From an uncultured Agathobaculum sp. (lineage in GTDB: Bacteria > Bacillota > Clostridia > Oscillospirales > Butyricicoccaceae): a stretch of DNA of 9,217 bases. Location of the stretch: assembly GCA_944376955.1 (NCBI GenBank), contig CALWEB010000026.1:1-9217 (forward strand), in the 5' to 3' direction. The translations under genes and the position numbers were made by a program. Shown here in pieces: positions 1-6,910 of the stretch (positions are counted from its first letter, which is position 1; each line of letters opens with the position of its first letter). Below the pieces are notes generated by a model. That model saw only the letters and a program-made list of their open reading frames with translations. It made no database searches and was not told where the DNA came from.

Positions 1-9
1 AGAAAGTAA

Positions 10-126
<117 letters not shown>

Positions 127-128
127 CG

Positions 129-160
129 AAAAAGCAGCAACTTTGGTTGCTGCTTTTTTT
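129..160 (+). terminator. rRNA operon intrinsic terminator
   Basis: Hairpin with arms GCAGCAAC (134-141) and GTTGCTGC (146-153), a 4-nt loop, an A-run before and seven T residues after (154-160). It starts immediately behind the 5S rRNA and would end the rRNA transcript. Only 17 nt separate it from the next start codon. Confidence 0.93.
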
Positions 161-177
161 GCATATGGAGGTCTAAT

Positions 178-825
178 ATGTATCAATATGTTTTGTTTGA
201 TCTGGATGGAACGCTGACCGATTCAAGGGAGGGCATCACGAAGTCAGTGCAATATGCACTTGCCAAAATGGGAATTGATGAACCAAACCTTGCGTCTTTG
301 GAGCATTTTATCGGCCCACCGCTATATGATGAGTTCCGCCGCTGCTATGGATTTGATGAAGCACAGGCCAAGCAGGCGGTCGCGGCTTATCGTGAGCGCT
401 TTGGCGAGATCGGCTGGAAGGAAAACCTGCTGTTTGACGGCGTCCCGACGCTGCTAGAAACATTGCACGCAGCAGGGAAGAAGCTTGCAATCGCTTCGTC
501 AAAACCAACGGTATTTGTGCAAAAAATTTTGCAGCTGTTTGACATTGCGCCGTATTTTGATGCGGTGTCCGGTGCGACGCTCGATGGAACCATCAGCACT
601 AAAACGCAGGTGGTCGAGCAGGCGCTGACCATGTTGGCGGTTGCAGACCGGCGGGAAGCCGTTTTGGTTGGCGACCGCTTTCATGATGTGGAAGGTGCAG
701 ACGCGTGCTCGATTGATTGCGTTGGCGTGACGTTTGGGTTCGGAGGGCTGGAGGAATTGCAGCAAGCCGGGGCGCGGCATATTGCGCAGAATTTCTCTCA
801 GCTGACGGAACTGCTACTGCACTGA
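178..825 (+). CDS. HAD-family phosphatase (5'-nucleotidase / phosphoglycolate phosphatase-like)
   Basis: A 215-residue haloacid dehalogenase-type hydrolase, expected to be a cytoplasmic Mg-dependent phosphomonoesterase. Motif I is FDLDGT with nucleophile D8 and acid D10. Motif II is S108 in IASSKP. The motif III lysine is probably K142 in STKTQV. Motif IV is GDRFHD with D166 and D170. Residues about 15-80 form the alpha-helical cap, with GPPL at 46-49. The overall pattern (GITKSV, YRERF, SKP, LDGT) resembles the HAD 5'-nucleotidase/Gph-like subgroup; the substrate cannot be read from sequence. The start is ATG 178, with GGAGG at 167-171; an upstream extension of the frame would run through 5S rRNA and is rejected. 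There is no room for a separate promoter between the rRNA terminator and the gene, so it may depend on rRNA operon read-through or a promoter inside the rRNA. No clear terminator follows. Confidence 0.93.
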   Translation: MYQYVLFDLDGTLTDSREGITKSVQYALAKMGIDEPNLASLEHFIGPPLYDEFRRCYGFDEAQAKQAVAAYRERFGEIGWKENLLFDGVPTLLETLHAAGKKLAIASSKPTVFVQKILQLFDIAPYFDAVSGATLDGTISTKTQVVEQALTMLAVADRREAVLVGDRFHDVEGADACSIDCVGVTFGFGGLEELQQAGARHIAQNFSQLTELLLH

Positions 826-936
826 CAGGATCATTCCGTTTGATATGGATGGTGATGCAACCGCCCTGTCGAATTCCATGTGGATATAACCAAGTAATTT
901 TGTGGGGATCGACAGCGCAAAACGGCCGCTTCATTC

Positions 937-965
937 TTTACCGTTTGCTGGAACTATGATAAAAT
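937..965 (+). promoter_or_regulatory. Sigma-A-type promoter for the five-gene operon
   Basis: TTTACC (937-942) as -35, a 17-bp spacer, and TAAAAT (960-965) as -10. Predicted transcription start is about 971-973. It lies between the HAD gene and the first VOC gene and is the only good promoter I see ahead of the operon. The rest of the 826-1063 gap shows no gene other than a possible 31-codon ORF listed separately. Confidence 0.7.
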
Positions 966-971
966 AAAACC

Positions 972-1067
972 ATGTCGAATGCGCGTCTGATCTGGCTCGC
1001 GGCGGCAGTTTCGTATAAACGGGTTGTGGGAAGGCTCTTGCCGCTTGTGACGGAGGAAAAACGATGA
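972..1067 (+). CDS. Possible 31-residue leader ORF, leaderless
   Basis: ATG 972 opens a 31-codon frame (begins MSNARLIWLAAAVSYK, ends LVTEEKR) whose TGA stop (1065-1067) overlaps the ATG of the next gene as ATGA. The start codon falls where transcription from the promoter at 937-965 is predicted to begin, so translation would have to be leaderless; there is no ribosome binding site in front. The peptide has a short hydrophobic stretch and basic residues and matches no family I know. The stop-start overlap is what one expects of coupled translation, but the downstream gene has its own good GGAGG, so this may equally be a plain 5' untranslated region of about 90 nt. Confidence 0.22.
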   Translation: MSNARLIWLAAAVSYKRVVGRLLPLVTEEKR

Positions 1068-1537
1068 TCCAATATCGGTTGCCCGTGCTGGCAGTACGGG
1101 ATGTGGATGTTTCGAAAAGGTTCTATCAGGATTTATTCGACCAAGACATTGCGATGGACTTAGGCCGTAACATCACCTTTTCCGGTGGGTTTGCGATTCA
1201 GGCGGATTTCGATGAATTAGCCGATATTCCCAAGTGTACGATTTTGCATCAATCGAATAACATGGAGCTTTATTTTGAAGTCGATGATTTTGATGCATTC
1301 CTGGAAAGGCTGCGTGGTTTTCTGGATGTGGAATTGGTTCATCCACCCAAAATGCACGAATGGCATCAGCGCGTGGTGCGTCTGTATGATCCGGACTGGC
1401 ATATGGTGGAAGTCGGCGAATCCATGGAAGTGGTGGCGCGGCGCTTGCTGCGCGAAGGGTATGATGTACAGCAGACGGCGCAGATCATCCAGCATCCAGT
1501 CGAGTTTGTGGAACAATGCAGGAAAGGTATGGAATAG
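1064..1537 (+). CDS. VOC-family (glyoxalase/bleomycin-resistance fold) protein with C-terminal helical extension
   Basis: A 157-residue vicinal oxygen chelate protein. The N-terminus (LPVLAVRDVDVSKRFYQDLF, residues 6-25) is the typical first beta strand and helix of the fold, and MELYFEVDDFDAFLERL (67-83) starts the second half-module. RLYDPDWHMVEVGES (106-120) is the usual closing DP.G/W-h.hE strand with E116. The first metal-ligand position is not His (L6/P7 region), so a complete metal site is not obvious. Residues about 121-157 form an extra helical tail (VVARRLLREGYDVQQTAQII) beyond the ordinary 115-125 residue domain. Start ATG 1064 is supported by GGAGG at 1052-1056. It is the first gene of a tight operon; the next start is 3 nt beyond its stop. 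Substrate unknown. Confidence 0.87.
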   Translation: MIQYRLPVLAVRDVDVSKRFYQDLFDQDIAMDLGRNITFSGGFAIQADFDELADIPKCTILHQSNNMELYFEVDDFDAFLERLRGFLDVELVHPPKMHEWHQRVVRLYDPDWHMVEVGESMEVVARRLLREGYDVQQTAQIIQHPVEFVEQCRKGME

Positions 1538-1540
1538 CCT

Positions 1541-2263
1541 ATGTTTGATTATCAGCCGGAGTTTGTCTGCTGCGGCGATGCGCGGATTGCTTATTATGAT
1601 GCAGGCCGCGGTAGGCCGCTGGTTTTGCTGCACGGCAACGGGGAGGACAGCTCGTATTGGAAGGCGCAGATTCCAGAATTTACCCGTTTTTTCCGTGTGA
1701 TTGCGGTGGACAGCCGCGGGCACGGCGCGTCGGAGGCCGGTTCGTCCGGGTTGTCGTTTGAACAGATGGCGCAGGATTTGAAAACCGTATTGGACACGCT
1801 GGGCATCCAGAAGGCGCATATTTTGGGTTTTTCCGATGGCGGCAATCTGGCGATCAAGTTCGCGCTGATATTCCCGCAATATGTGGATAAGCTGATTTTG
1901 AACGGCGCGAACGTGGAGATGTTCGCAGGAATGAAGCCGCATTTTCAGTTGCCTGTCTATGCTGCTTATGGTGCACTGCGTGTGCTTGGCCGCTTCAACC
2001 AGCGGGCCGCGCGCAAACGCGACGTGTTTGGTCTAATGGTGTATCCGTATGGCGTTGTGATGGAAGATTTGGCGCGGCTGACTATGCCGACCCTTATTAT
2101 CGTCGGGGAACACGATATTGTGCGCGACAGCCAGACACGGGAAATGGCTGCGCACATCCCGCACTGTCGGGTAGAAACATTCCGCGATGGGGATCACTTT
2201 GTCGCGGCAAAGCAGCCGTCCCGGTTCAACCGGACGGTTGTGGAATTTTTGTTGGGGAGATAA
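1541..2263 (+). CDS. Alpha/beta-fold hydrolase
   Basis: A 240-residue soluble alpha/beta hydrolase, probably an esterase or related C-O/C-C bond hydrolase. Oxyanion-hole motif HGNG is at 31-34, followed by VDSRGHGASE (56-65), the strand-turn region typical of the family. The nucleophile elbow is G96-F-S-D-G100 with catalytic S98. The acid is most likely D192 in VGEHD and the base H219 in DGDHF. The cap region (about 125-175) is short. All triad members are present, so the enzyme should be active; the substrate cannot be assigned. Start ATG 1541 lies 3 nt after the VOC stop; AGGAAAGG about 12 nt upstream is a modest ribosome binding site, consistent with coupling to the preceding gene. The stop is followed after 5 nt by the aminotransferase ATG. 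Confidence 0.92.
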   Translation: MFDYQPEFVCCGDARIAYYDAGRGRPLVLLHGNGEDSSYWKAQIPEFTRFFRVIAVDSRGHGASEAGSSGLSFEQMAQDLKTVLDTLGIQKAHILGFSDGGNLAIKFALIFPQYVDKLILNGANVEMFAGMKPHFQLPVYAAYGALRVLGRFNQRAARKRDVFGLMVYPYGVVMEDLARLTMPTLIIVGEHDIVRDSQTREMAAHIPHCRVETFRDGDHFVAAKQPSRFNRTVVEFLLGR

Positions 2264-2268
2264 GGACC

Positions 2269-3435
2269 ATGCAGTTTATCAAAGCGGGAGATGCCGCAGA
2301 AAGCAATATTTTTAACCGGCTCGATGAAAGAAAGCGCGCACTGATTGCCGGCGGCGCGGATGTGATCAACCTTTCGATCGGTACGCCGGATTTCCAGCCG
2401 GATGCGCATGTGATGCAGGCGGTCAGCCATGCGGCGCTCGACCCGGAACAGTATAAGTATTCGCTGACCGAAACACCTGAACTGATTGCCGCAGTGCAGG
2501 ATTGGTACCGCCGCCGCTATGACGTTTCGCTGGAAGCGGATGAGATCATGGCGGTCTGCGGTTCACAGGAAGGCATTGCGCACGTCGGCTTTGCTTTTGC
2601 CGGGCCGAATGACCTGATTCTGGCACCCGATCCGGGGTATCCGATCTTCTCGTTCGGACCGATGATGACAGGGGCGACCGTCGGCCTGTATCCGCTCAAG
2701 GCGGAAAACAACTGGCAGCTGGATTTTGCGGACATTCCGGAGGATATTGCCGAGCGCGCCAAGGCGATGGTGGTTTCCTATCCGAACAACCCGACCACCG
2801 CCGTGGCCGACCGCGCGTTTTATGAAAAGCTGGTCACCTTTGCGCGCGAGCATAACATCATCGTGCTGCATGACAATGCCTACTCTGATCTGATGCTAAA
2901 CGGGGAGCAGGGGCTTTCCTTCCTGTCCATTCCGGGCGCGAAGGAAGTCGGCATCGAGTTTAACTCGCTGTCCAAGACCTATAACCTGACGGGAATGCGC
3001 GTTTCGTTTGCGCTGGGTAACCGTGAGGTCATTGGGCGGTTCCGCGCATTCCGTTCGCAGATTGATTATGGCATGTTTTATCCCATTCAGGCGGGCGCGG
3101 TTGCGGCGCTGACCGGGCCGCAGGATATCGTCGCCCGTAACCGGGAAGGCTATATGGCGCGCCGCGATGCGTTGTGCGGCGGGCTGCGCCGCATTGGCTG
3201 GGATGTGCCGGACGCACAGGGGACGATGTTTGTCTGGGCGAAGATTCCGGCGCGGTTTGCCTCGTCCGTGGATTTTGTGCTGGAACTGATGGAAAAGACC
3301 GGCGTCATCTGCGTGCCGGGCAGCTCGTTTGGCGCCCATGGCGAAGGTTATGTCCGTTTCGCGCTGGTTGTGCCGCCCGAGCGGATGGAAGAGGCTGTGC
3401 GCCGTATTGACGAAAGCGGTATCCTGCGCGGATGA
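2269..3435 (+). CDS. PLP-dependent class I/II aminotransferase (LL-diaminopimelate aminotransferase-like)
   Basis: A 388-residue fold-type I aminotransferase. The PLP Schiff-base lysine is K236 in SLSKTYNLTGMR. Other cofactor or substrate residues are N174 in SYPNNPT, D202 and Y205 in HDNAYSD, and R363 in YVRFAL, which would bind the substrate carboxylate. The N-terminal INLSIGTPDFQP (33-44) and GYP at 123-125 are standard for the family. Length and motifs fit cytosolic aspartate/alanine/DapL-type enzymes; similarity in style to clostridial DapL-like proteins (DN.YSD, FNSLSKTYN.TGMR) is suggestive, but dapL proper is usually near 400-410 residues and no other lysine-pathway gene is nearby, so the amino donor and acceptor stay open. 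GGGGAG at 2254-2259 supports ATG 2269. It is the third gene of the operon. Confidence 0.93.
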   Translation: MQFIKAGDAAESNIFNRLDERKRALIAGGADVINLSIGTPDFQPDAHVMQAVSHAALDPEQYKYSLTETPELIAAVQDWYRRRYDVSLEADEIMAVCGSQEGIAHVGFAFAGPNDLILAPDPGYPIFSFGPMMTGATVGLYPLKAENNWQLDFADIPEDIAERAKAMVVSYPNNPTTAVADRAFYEKLVTFAREHNIIVLHDNAYSDLMLNGEQGLSFLSIPGAKEVGIEFNSLSKTYNLTGMRVSFALGNREVIGRFRAFRSQIDYGMFYPIQAGAVAALTGPQDIVARNREGYMARRDALCGGLRRIGWDVPDAQGTMFVWAKIPARFASSVDFVLELMEKTGVICVPGSSFGAHGEGYVRFALVVPPERMEEAVRRIDESGILRG

Positions 3436-3444
3436 GGAAATGCG

Positions 3445-3825
3445 ATGAAGATCACACATATTGCACTGTATACCAACGATTTGGTGCGGAGCAGAACCTT
3501 TTATGAGACGTATTTTGGCGGTACCGCAGGTGCGCTGTACCACAACCCCAAAACCGGCCTGCAAACTTATTTCCTGTCGTTTGCGGACGGCGCGCGGCTG
3601 GAGTTGATGACGCGTCCGCAGCTGAAACCGGCCGCAGACGGCTTGTGCGTCGGCTGGGCGCATCTGGCATTTTCGGCCGGTTCGCGTGAACGGGTGGATG
3701 CACTGACTGAACAGTTGCGGACGGACGGCTATTCTGTCGTCAGCGGTCCGCGTGTGACAGGGGACGGGTATTATGAAAGCTGCATACTCGATCCAGATGG
3801 GAATACCGTAGAAATCACCGTGTAA
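3445..3825 (+). CDS. VOC-family protein, glyoxalase I-like
   Basis: A 126-residue single-domain vicinal oxygen chelate protein. It begins MKITHIALYTNDL..SRTFY, with two half-modules at about 3-57 and 70-126. Metal ligands in the positions used by glyoxalase I are all plausible: H5, E53 (ARLELMT), H73 (WAHLAFS) and E123 (GNTVEIT). The closing motif LDPDGNTVEI (115-124) is typical. It could be a lactoylglutathione-lyase-like enzyme or a related dioxygenase/resistance protein; low-thiol clostridia make the glutathione substrate doubtful. Start ATG 3445 is set by GAGGA (3434-3438), which overlaps the aminotransferase stop codon. It differs from the other VOC protein in this operon, which has a helical tail and lacks the first His, so the two are not a recent duplication. 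Confidence 0.9.
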   Translation: MKITHIALYTNDLVRSRTFYETYFGGTAGALYHNPKTGLQTYFLSFADGARLELMTRPQLKPAADGLCVGWAHLAFSAGSRERVDALTEQLRTDGYSVVSGPRVTGDGYYESCILDPDGNTVEITV

Positions 3826-3837
3826 AAAGGAGCAACC

Positions 3838-4587
3838 ATGAAGCTGATCTCTTGGAATGTAAACGGCCTACGCGCGTGCGTGGGCAAGGGTTTTTTTGAG
3901 TTTCTCGCGGCTGAGCAGCCGGATATGATGTGCTTACAGGAAACCAAGCTGCAACCCGAGCAGGCGCCGCAGGTCGAAGGGTATCACGAATACTGGAATT
4001 CGGCGGAAAAGAAGGGTTATTCAGGCGTGGCGCTGTTTAGTAAGGACGAGCCCAAAGCGGTGACCTATGGTCTGGGTATCGACGAACACGACCACGAGGG
4101 CCGTGTCATCACTGCGGAATATGACGGGTTTTATCTGGTGACGGTCTACACGCCCAATTCGCAGGATGAACTGAAGCGGCTGGAGTACCGCATGGCGTGG
4201 GAAGATGCTTTCCGCGCGTACCTGCAAAAGCTGGATGCACAAAAGCCGGTCATCGTGTGCGGGGACATGAACGTTGCGCACCAGGAGATCGACCTGAAAA
4301 ACCCCAAGACCAACCGCCGCAATGCGGGCTTCACCGACGAGGAGCGCGGCAAGATGACCGAACTGCTGGATGCAGGGTTTACGGACACCTTCCGCCATTT
4401 TTATCCGGATGTAACCGGCGCCTATTCGTGGTGGAGTTACCGCTTCAAGGCACGGGAAAAGAATGCGGGATGGCGCATCGACTACTTCCTGGTGTCCAAC
4501 CGTTTGATCGAGCGGGTCAAGGACGCGCGTATTTTAAGCGATGTGTTTGGTTCGGACCACTGCCCGGTACTCATTGAAATCGAATAA
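3838..4587 (+). CDS. xth: Exodeoxyribonuclease III / AP endonuclease (ExoA type)
   Basis: A 249-residue endonuclease/exonuclease/phosphatase-fold enzyme that cuts DNA 5' to abasic sites and trims blocked 3' ends in base excision repair. The active site is complete: N7 (ISWNVNGLRA), E35 (LQETK), Y104 (VYTPNS), D143 and N145 (GDMNVAH), the WRIDYFL motif (212-218), and the D240-H241 pair in GSDHCPV. Length matches Bacillus ExoA (about 250 residues). AAAGGAG at 3826-3832 gives a clear ribosome binding site for ATG 3838. It is the last gene of the operon, 12 nt behind the second VOC gene, and ends just before a strong terminator. Why a repair nuclease sits with small-molecule enzymes is not evident. 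Confidence 0.97.
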   Translation: MKLISWNVNGLRACVGKGFFEFLAAEQPDMMCLQETKLQPEQAPQVEGYHEYWNSAEKKGYSGVALFSKDEPKAVTYGLGIDEHDHEGRVITAEYDGFYLVTVYTPNSQDELKRLEYRMAWEDAFRAYLQKLDAQKPVIVCGDMNVAHQEIDLKNPKTNRRNAGFTDEERGKMTELLDAGFTDTFRHFYPDVTGAYSWWSYRFKAREKNAGWRIDYFLVSNRLIERVKDARILSDVFGSDHCPVLIEIE

Positions 4588-4602
4588 ATCCGGTAAAAGG
4601 TA

Positions 4603-4639
4603 AAAAAGAGACTGCGAACATCGTTCGCAGTCTCTTTTT
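4603..4639. terminator. Bidirectional intrinsic terminator between xth and the AEC transporter gene
   Basis: Seventeen perfectly paired positions (4603-4619 with 4623-4639) around a 3-nt loop (ATC). The core arms are GAGACTGCGAAC and GTTCGCAGTCTC. The outer part is A5 on one side and T5 on the other, so each strand has a U-tract behind a GC-rich stem. It lies 15 nt after the xth stop and 14 nt after the stop of the convergent transporter gene, so it can end both transcripts. Confidence 0.95.
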
Positions 4640-4653
4640 GTCTGTATCCGGCT

Positions 4654-5589
4654 TCAGCCGCCGAGCAAGCCGCTCAGCGTGATCATGAGCGGGATGGTCA
4701 CGGCGGAGAAAATCGTGGAAACGGCCACCGCACGGGTGGAAAACAGATAATCTGTACCGTATACTTGACCGAACATGGAGCAGGCCATGGCGACCGGTGC
4801 CGCCGCACTGATCAGCATGGTATTGCGCAGGGTGCTGCCAAGCGGCAGCAGCAGGAAAATTGCCATCGTGATCAGCGGCAGGATCAGCAGGCGCAGCGCA
4901 GCCACAAAATATACCTGTTTGTCCTGAAAGCAGGAGCGCAGGTCACATTGCGCAAGGAATGCGCCCAGAATAATCATCGCGACCGGGGTGTTGAGCGACG
5001 CCAGATAGGAGACACAGGTCGCGGGGATTTCCGGCAGGTTGAGCGGCGACAGGAAAAAGATCAGCCCGATGGCAAAGGAGACAGTACCGGGGTTAAAGAT
5101 GGCATTGCGGATTTTCTGGCCACGCGGCGTATCGCGGTATAGCTGGGAGACACCGTAACTCCAAAGCAGAACATTGTTGACCGCAATAAAGGTGGAGCCA
5201 AGGAACAGGCCGTAGGAGCCGTACAGCGCATCGAGCAACGGCAAAGCCATAAAGCCGCAGTTGGTAAAGACCACACACACGCGCTTATCCGCAAAGTTTT
5301 TGTGCGGCCCATTGGCGCGGAACAACAGGTGGCTGACCACGATGGACAGCCCCATCGCTAGAATGGTGCATCCCGCAGCGGTCAGCAGATCCATGCCGAG
5401 CGCAGGGTCAAATTCACGCTGAAAGGAGTCAATGATCACACTGGGGGCGACAATGCGCGTCAGGATGAGCGACATCTGGCCGGCGCCGTCATTGTTCAGA
5501 TATTTGAAGCGGAAGCATAGATAGCCGACGCCCATCAATAGAAACATAACGATGATCTGGGAGACCAAAATCTGTATATTTTCCAGCAA
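4654..5589 (-). CDS. AEC-family (auxin efflux carrier-like) membrane transporter
   Basis: A 311-residue polytopic membrane protein with about 10 hydrophobic segments in two halves, for example 8-26, 65-90, 125-146, 168-182, 202-214, 226-250, 256-272 and 285-308. Family marks are FTNCGFMALPLL (108-119), a polar-Gly break in a helix in the first half, FNPGTVSFAIG (165-175), and NTPVAMIILGAFLA (200-213) in the second half. Members export or exchange organic anions such as malate, but the substrate here is unknown. The start is taken as TTG 5589, because GGAGGG (5598-5603) lies 8 nt upstream of it and the hydrophobic N-terminus begins there. The upstream open frame (to 5796) crosses this gene's own promoter and the start of the divergent gene, and has no membrane-protein character. 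It is transcribed from the promoter at 5620-5649 and shares its terminator with xth. Confidence 0.9.
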   Translation of the reverse strand: MLENIQILVSQIIVMFLLMGVGYLCFRFKYLNNDGAGQMSLILTRIVAPSVIIDSFQREFDPALGMDLLTAAGCTILAMGLSIVVSHLLFRANGPHKNFADKRVCVVFTNCGFMALPLLDALYGSYGLFLGSTFIAVNNVLLWSYGVSQLYRDTPRGQKIRNAIFNPGTVSFAIGLIFFLSPLNLPEIPATCVSYLASLNTPVAMIILGAFLAQCDLRSCFQDKQVYFVAALRLLILPLITMAIFLLLPLGSTLRNTMLISAAAPVAMACSMFGQVYGTDYLFSTRAVAVSTIFSAVTIPLMITLSGLLGG

Positions 5590-5597
5590 AATAAAAT

Positions 5598-5603
5598 CCC
5601 TCC
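5598..5603 (-). promoter_or_regulatory. Ribosome binding site fixing the TTG start of the AEC gene
   Basis: Read on the - strand this is GGAGGG, 8 nt before TTG 5589. No ATG or GTG in frame is better placed, so it decides the start codon. With a predicted transcription start near 5613, the 5' leader is only about 24 nt. Confidence 0.8.
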
Positions 5604-5619
5604 GATTTCCAACTTTACT

Positions 5620-5649
5620 ATCATAAAACAACCGGCGCGCATTTGTCAA
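5620..5649 (-). promoter_or_regulatory. Near-consensus sigma-A promoter of the AEC transporter gene
   Basis: On the - strand: TTGACA (5649-5644), an 18-bp spacer, TATGAT (5625-5620). The -35 is a perfect match and the -10 has one mismatch. It sits in the 118-bp gap between the transporter and the divergent carboxypeptidase gene. I see no comparably good + strand promoter in this gap; a short hairpin, CCCG-TAA-CGGG (5667-5677), lies between this promoter and the carboxypeptidase start. Confidence 0.85.
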
Positions 5650-5707
5650 TGCAAAAGGCATGTTTTCCCGTAACGGGGCATAGGATGGGGTGAAAGGGTG
5701 GTTGGCT

Positions 5708-6841
5708 GTGAAAAAAATCATCTGCACCGCCATATTGGGCGGGATGCTGCTGGTGCAGGCGGCAGCGCTGCCGGAAATGGGGGCGCTCAATGCCAAGTCC
5801 GCCGCGCTGTATGCGGCAAACGGACAGGAATTATATTCTTATCATGCCGACGAACAGCTGCAGCCGGCGTCGGTGACCAAAATTATGACGATGCTGCTGA
5901 CGATGGAAGCGCTTGAGCGTGGTGAAGTCACGTTGGATACCATGATTACAGGCAGTGAATACGCCTGCTCAATGGGTGGAACACAGGTCTGGCTGGAGCC
6001 GGGCGAGCAGATGTCGCTCAATGACATGCTCAAGGCGATTGCCGTGGGTTCGGCAAACGACTGTGCGGTGGCCGTAGCGGAGCATCTTGCTGGTACGGAA
6101 GCGGCGTTTGTCGATCGCATGAACCAGCGCGCAACCGAGCTGGGCTGCACAAATACGCAGTTTATCAATGCCAATGGGCTGGACGGCATGGGGCAAAAGA
6201 CCATAACCTCCGCGCACGACATTGCGCTGATCTCCTGTGAGCTGCTCAAGCACCCCAAAATCCTGGAGTACACCGGGATTTGGATGGACAGCATCCGTGA
6301 TGGGAAATTTTCTCTGGCCAACACAAACAAAATGCTCAAAAGCTATCCGGGGCTGACCGGGCTGAAAACGGGATATATCTCCGAGGCGGGGTTTTGCATT
6401 TCGGCCAGCGCCGAGCGGGACGGCCTCAGTCTGGTAGCGGTGGTGATGGCTGCGCCGACCAAGGAAACCCGGATGGCGGACGCGTCTGCACTGCTCAATT
6501 ACGGGTTTGCCAATTTCACGGTCTATACGCCGCCAGACGGCTTGCTGCAGCCCGTCCCCGTCCAGCTGGGGGATGCGGATTTTGTGCAGCCGGAGATGCA
6601 GGCGGATCAGTCTTTCGTGGTGGAAAAGGAGAAAGCGGCGCAGCTGGAAACGCATTTGGACATACCGGATGTGTTGCAGGCGCCCATTGCAGCCGGACAG
6701 CAGATTGGGGAGCTGACGGTATCGAGCGGGGGCGAAACACTGTTATCCATCCCGGTCACGGCCGCGGAGGATGTCGGGGCGATGACGGTACCCGGGCTGC
6801 TGCTCGAATTTCTGGGGAAACTGGCGGGCGGTGCCGCGTGA
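5708..6841 (+). CDS. D-alanyl-D-alanine carboxypeptidase (serine type, DacF/PBP5-like)
   Basis: A 377-residue peptidase S11 penicillin-binding protein that removes the terminal D-Ala from peptidoglycan stem peptides outside the membrane. A signal peptide is visible: MKK followed by a hydrophobic stretch to about residue 20 (LLVQAAA). The catalytic motifs are in order: S55-V-T-K58 (SxxK), S115-A-N117 (SxN) and K220-T-G222 (KTG). Residues about 273-355 match the beta-rich C-terminal domain of PBP5 enzymes, and the end (VPGLLLEFLGKLAGG, 361-375) could form the amphipathic membrane-contact helix. Start GTG 5708 is chosen because it gives a normal short n-region, with AAAGGG at 5693-5698 in front. 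GTG 5690 (six residues longer) is the alternative. It is divergent from the AEC gene; the DacF name is by resemblance only, since no spoIIA genes follow. Confidence 0.95.
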   Translation: MKKIICTAILGGMLLVQAAALPEMGALNAKSAALYAANGQELYSYHADEQLQPASVTKIMTMLLTMEALERGEVTLDTMITGSEYACSMGGTQVWLEPGEQMSLNDMLKAIAVGSANDCAVAVAEHLAGTEAAFVDRMNQRATELGCTNTQFINANGLDGMGQKTITSAHDIALISCELLKHPKILEYTGIWMDSIRDGKFSLANTNKMLKSYPGLTGLKTGYISEAGFCISASAERDGLSLVAVVMAAPTKETRMADASALLNYGFANFTVYTPPDGLLQPVPVQLGDADFVQPEMQADQSFVVEKEKAAQLETHLDIPDVLQAPIAAGQQIGELTVSSGGETLLSIPVTAAEDVGAMTVPGLLLEFLGKLAGGAA

Positions 6842-6876
6842 TATGGACAAAATGACGGAAAGTTTGCAAATCAGGC

Positions 6877-6905
6877 TTGAGGTTTTCGGTGAACTATGGT
6901 ACACT
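6877..6905 (+). promoter_or_regulatory. Promoter of the P-loop protein gene (extended -10)
   Basis: TTGAGG (6877-6882), 17-bp spacer, TACACT (6900-6905), preceded by TGG (6897-6899), which provides the TGn extended -10 element. Both hexamers match the consensus at four of six positions. Predicted start of transcription is about 6911-6912. Confidence 0.6.
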
Positions 6906-6910
6906 TAATA

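Noticed and set aside
826..936. Possible gene fragment or terminator after the HAD gene.
   Set aside because: No frame with family resemblance on either strand and no GC-rich hairpin with a T-run; only weak, scattered repeats such as GGATAT.
1002..1044. GCGGCA...TGCCGC pairing in the leader of the first VOC gene, considered as a riboswitch or attenuator.
   Set aside because: Only six base pairs across a 31-nt loop, no T-run and no known riboswitch core.
1217..1942. 241-codon open frame on the - strand opposite the first VOC and hydrolase genes.
   Set aside because: Rich in His, Arg and Gln with no recognisable motif; a shadow of well-supported genes on the + strand.
2896..3663. 255-codon open frame on the - strand opposite the aminotransferase and second VOC gene.
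   Set aside because: Translation has no domain or plausible protein character, and the + strand genes over the same bases have complete catalytic motifs.
5590..5796. N-terminal extension of the AEC transporter upstream of TTG 5589.
   Set aside because: It would run back through the near-consensus promoter and into the divergent carboxypeptidase gene; its residues are not membrane-like and a clear ribosome binding site supports TTG 5589.
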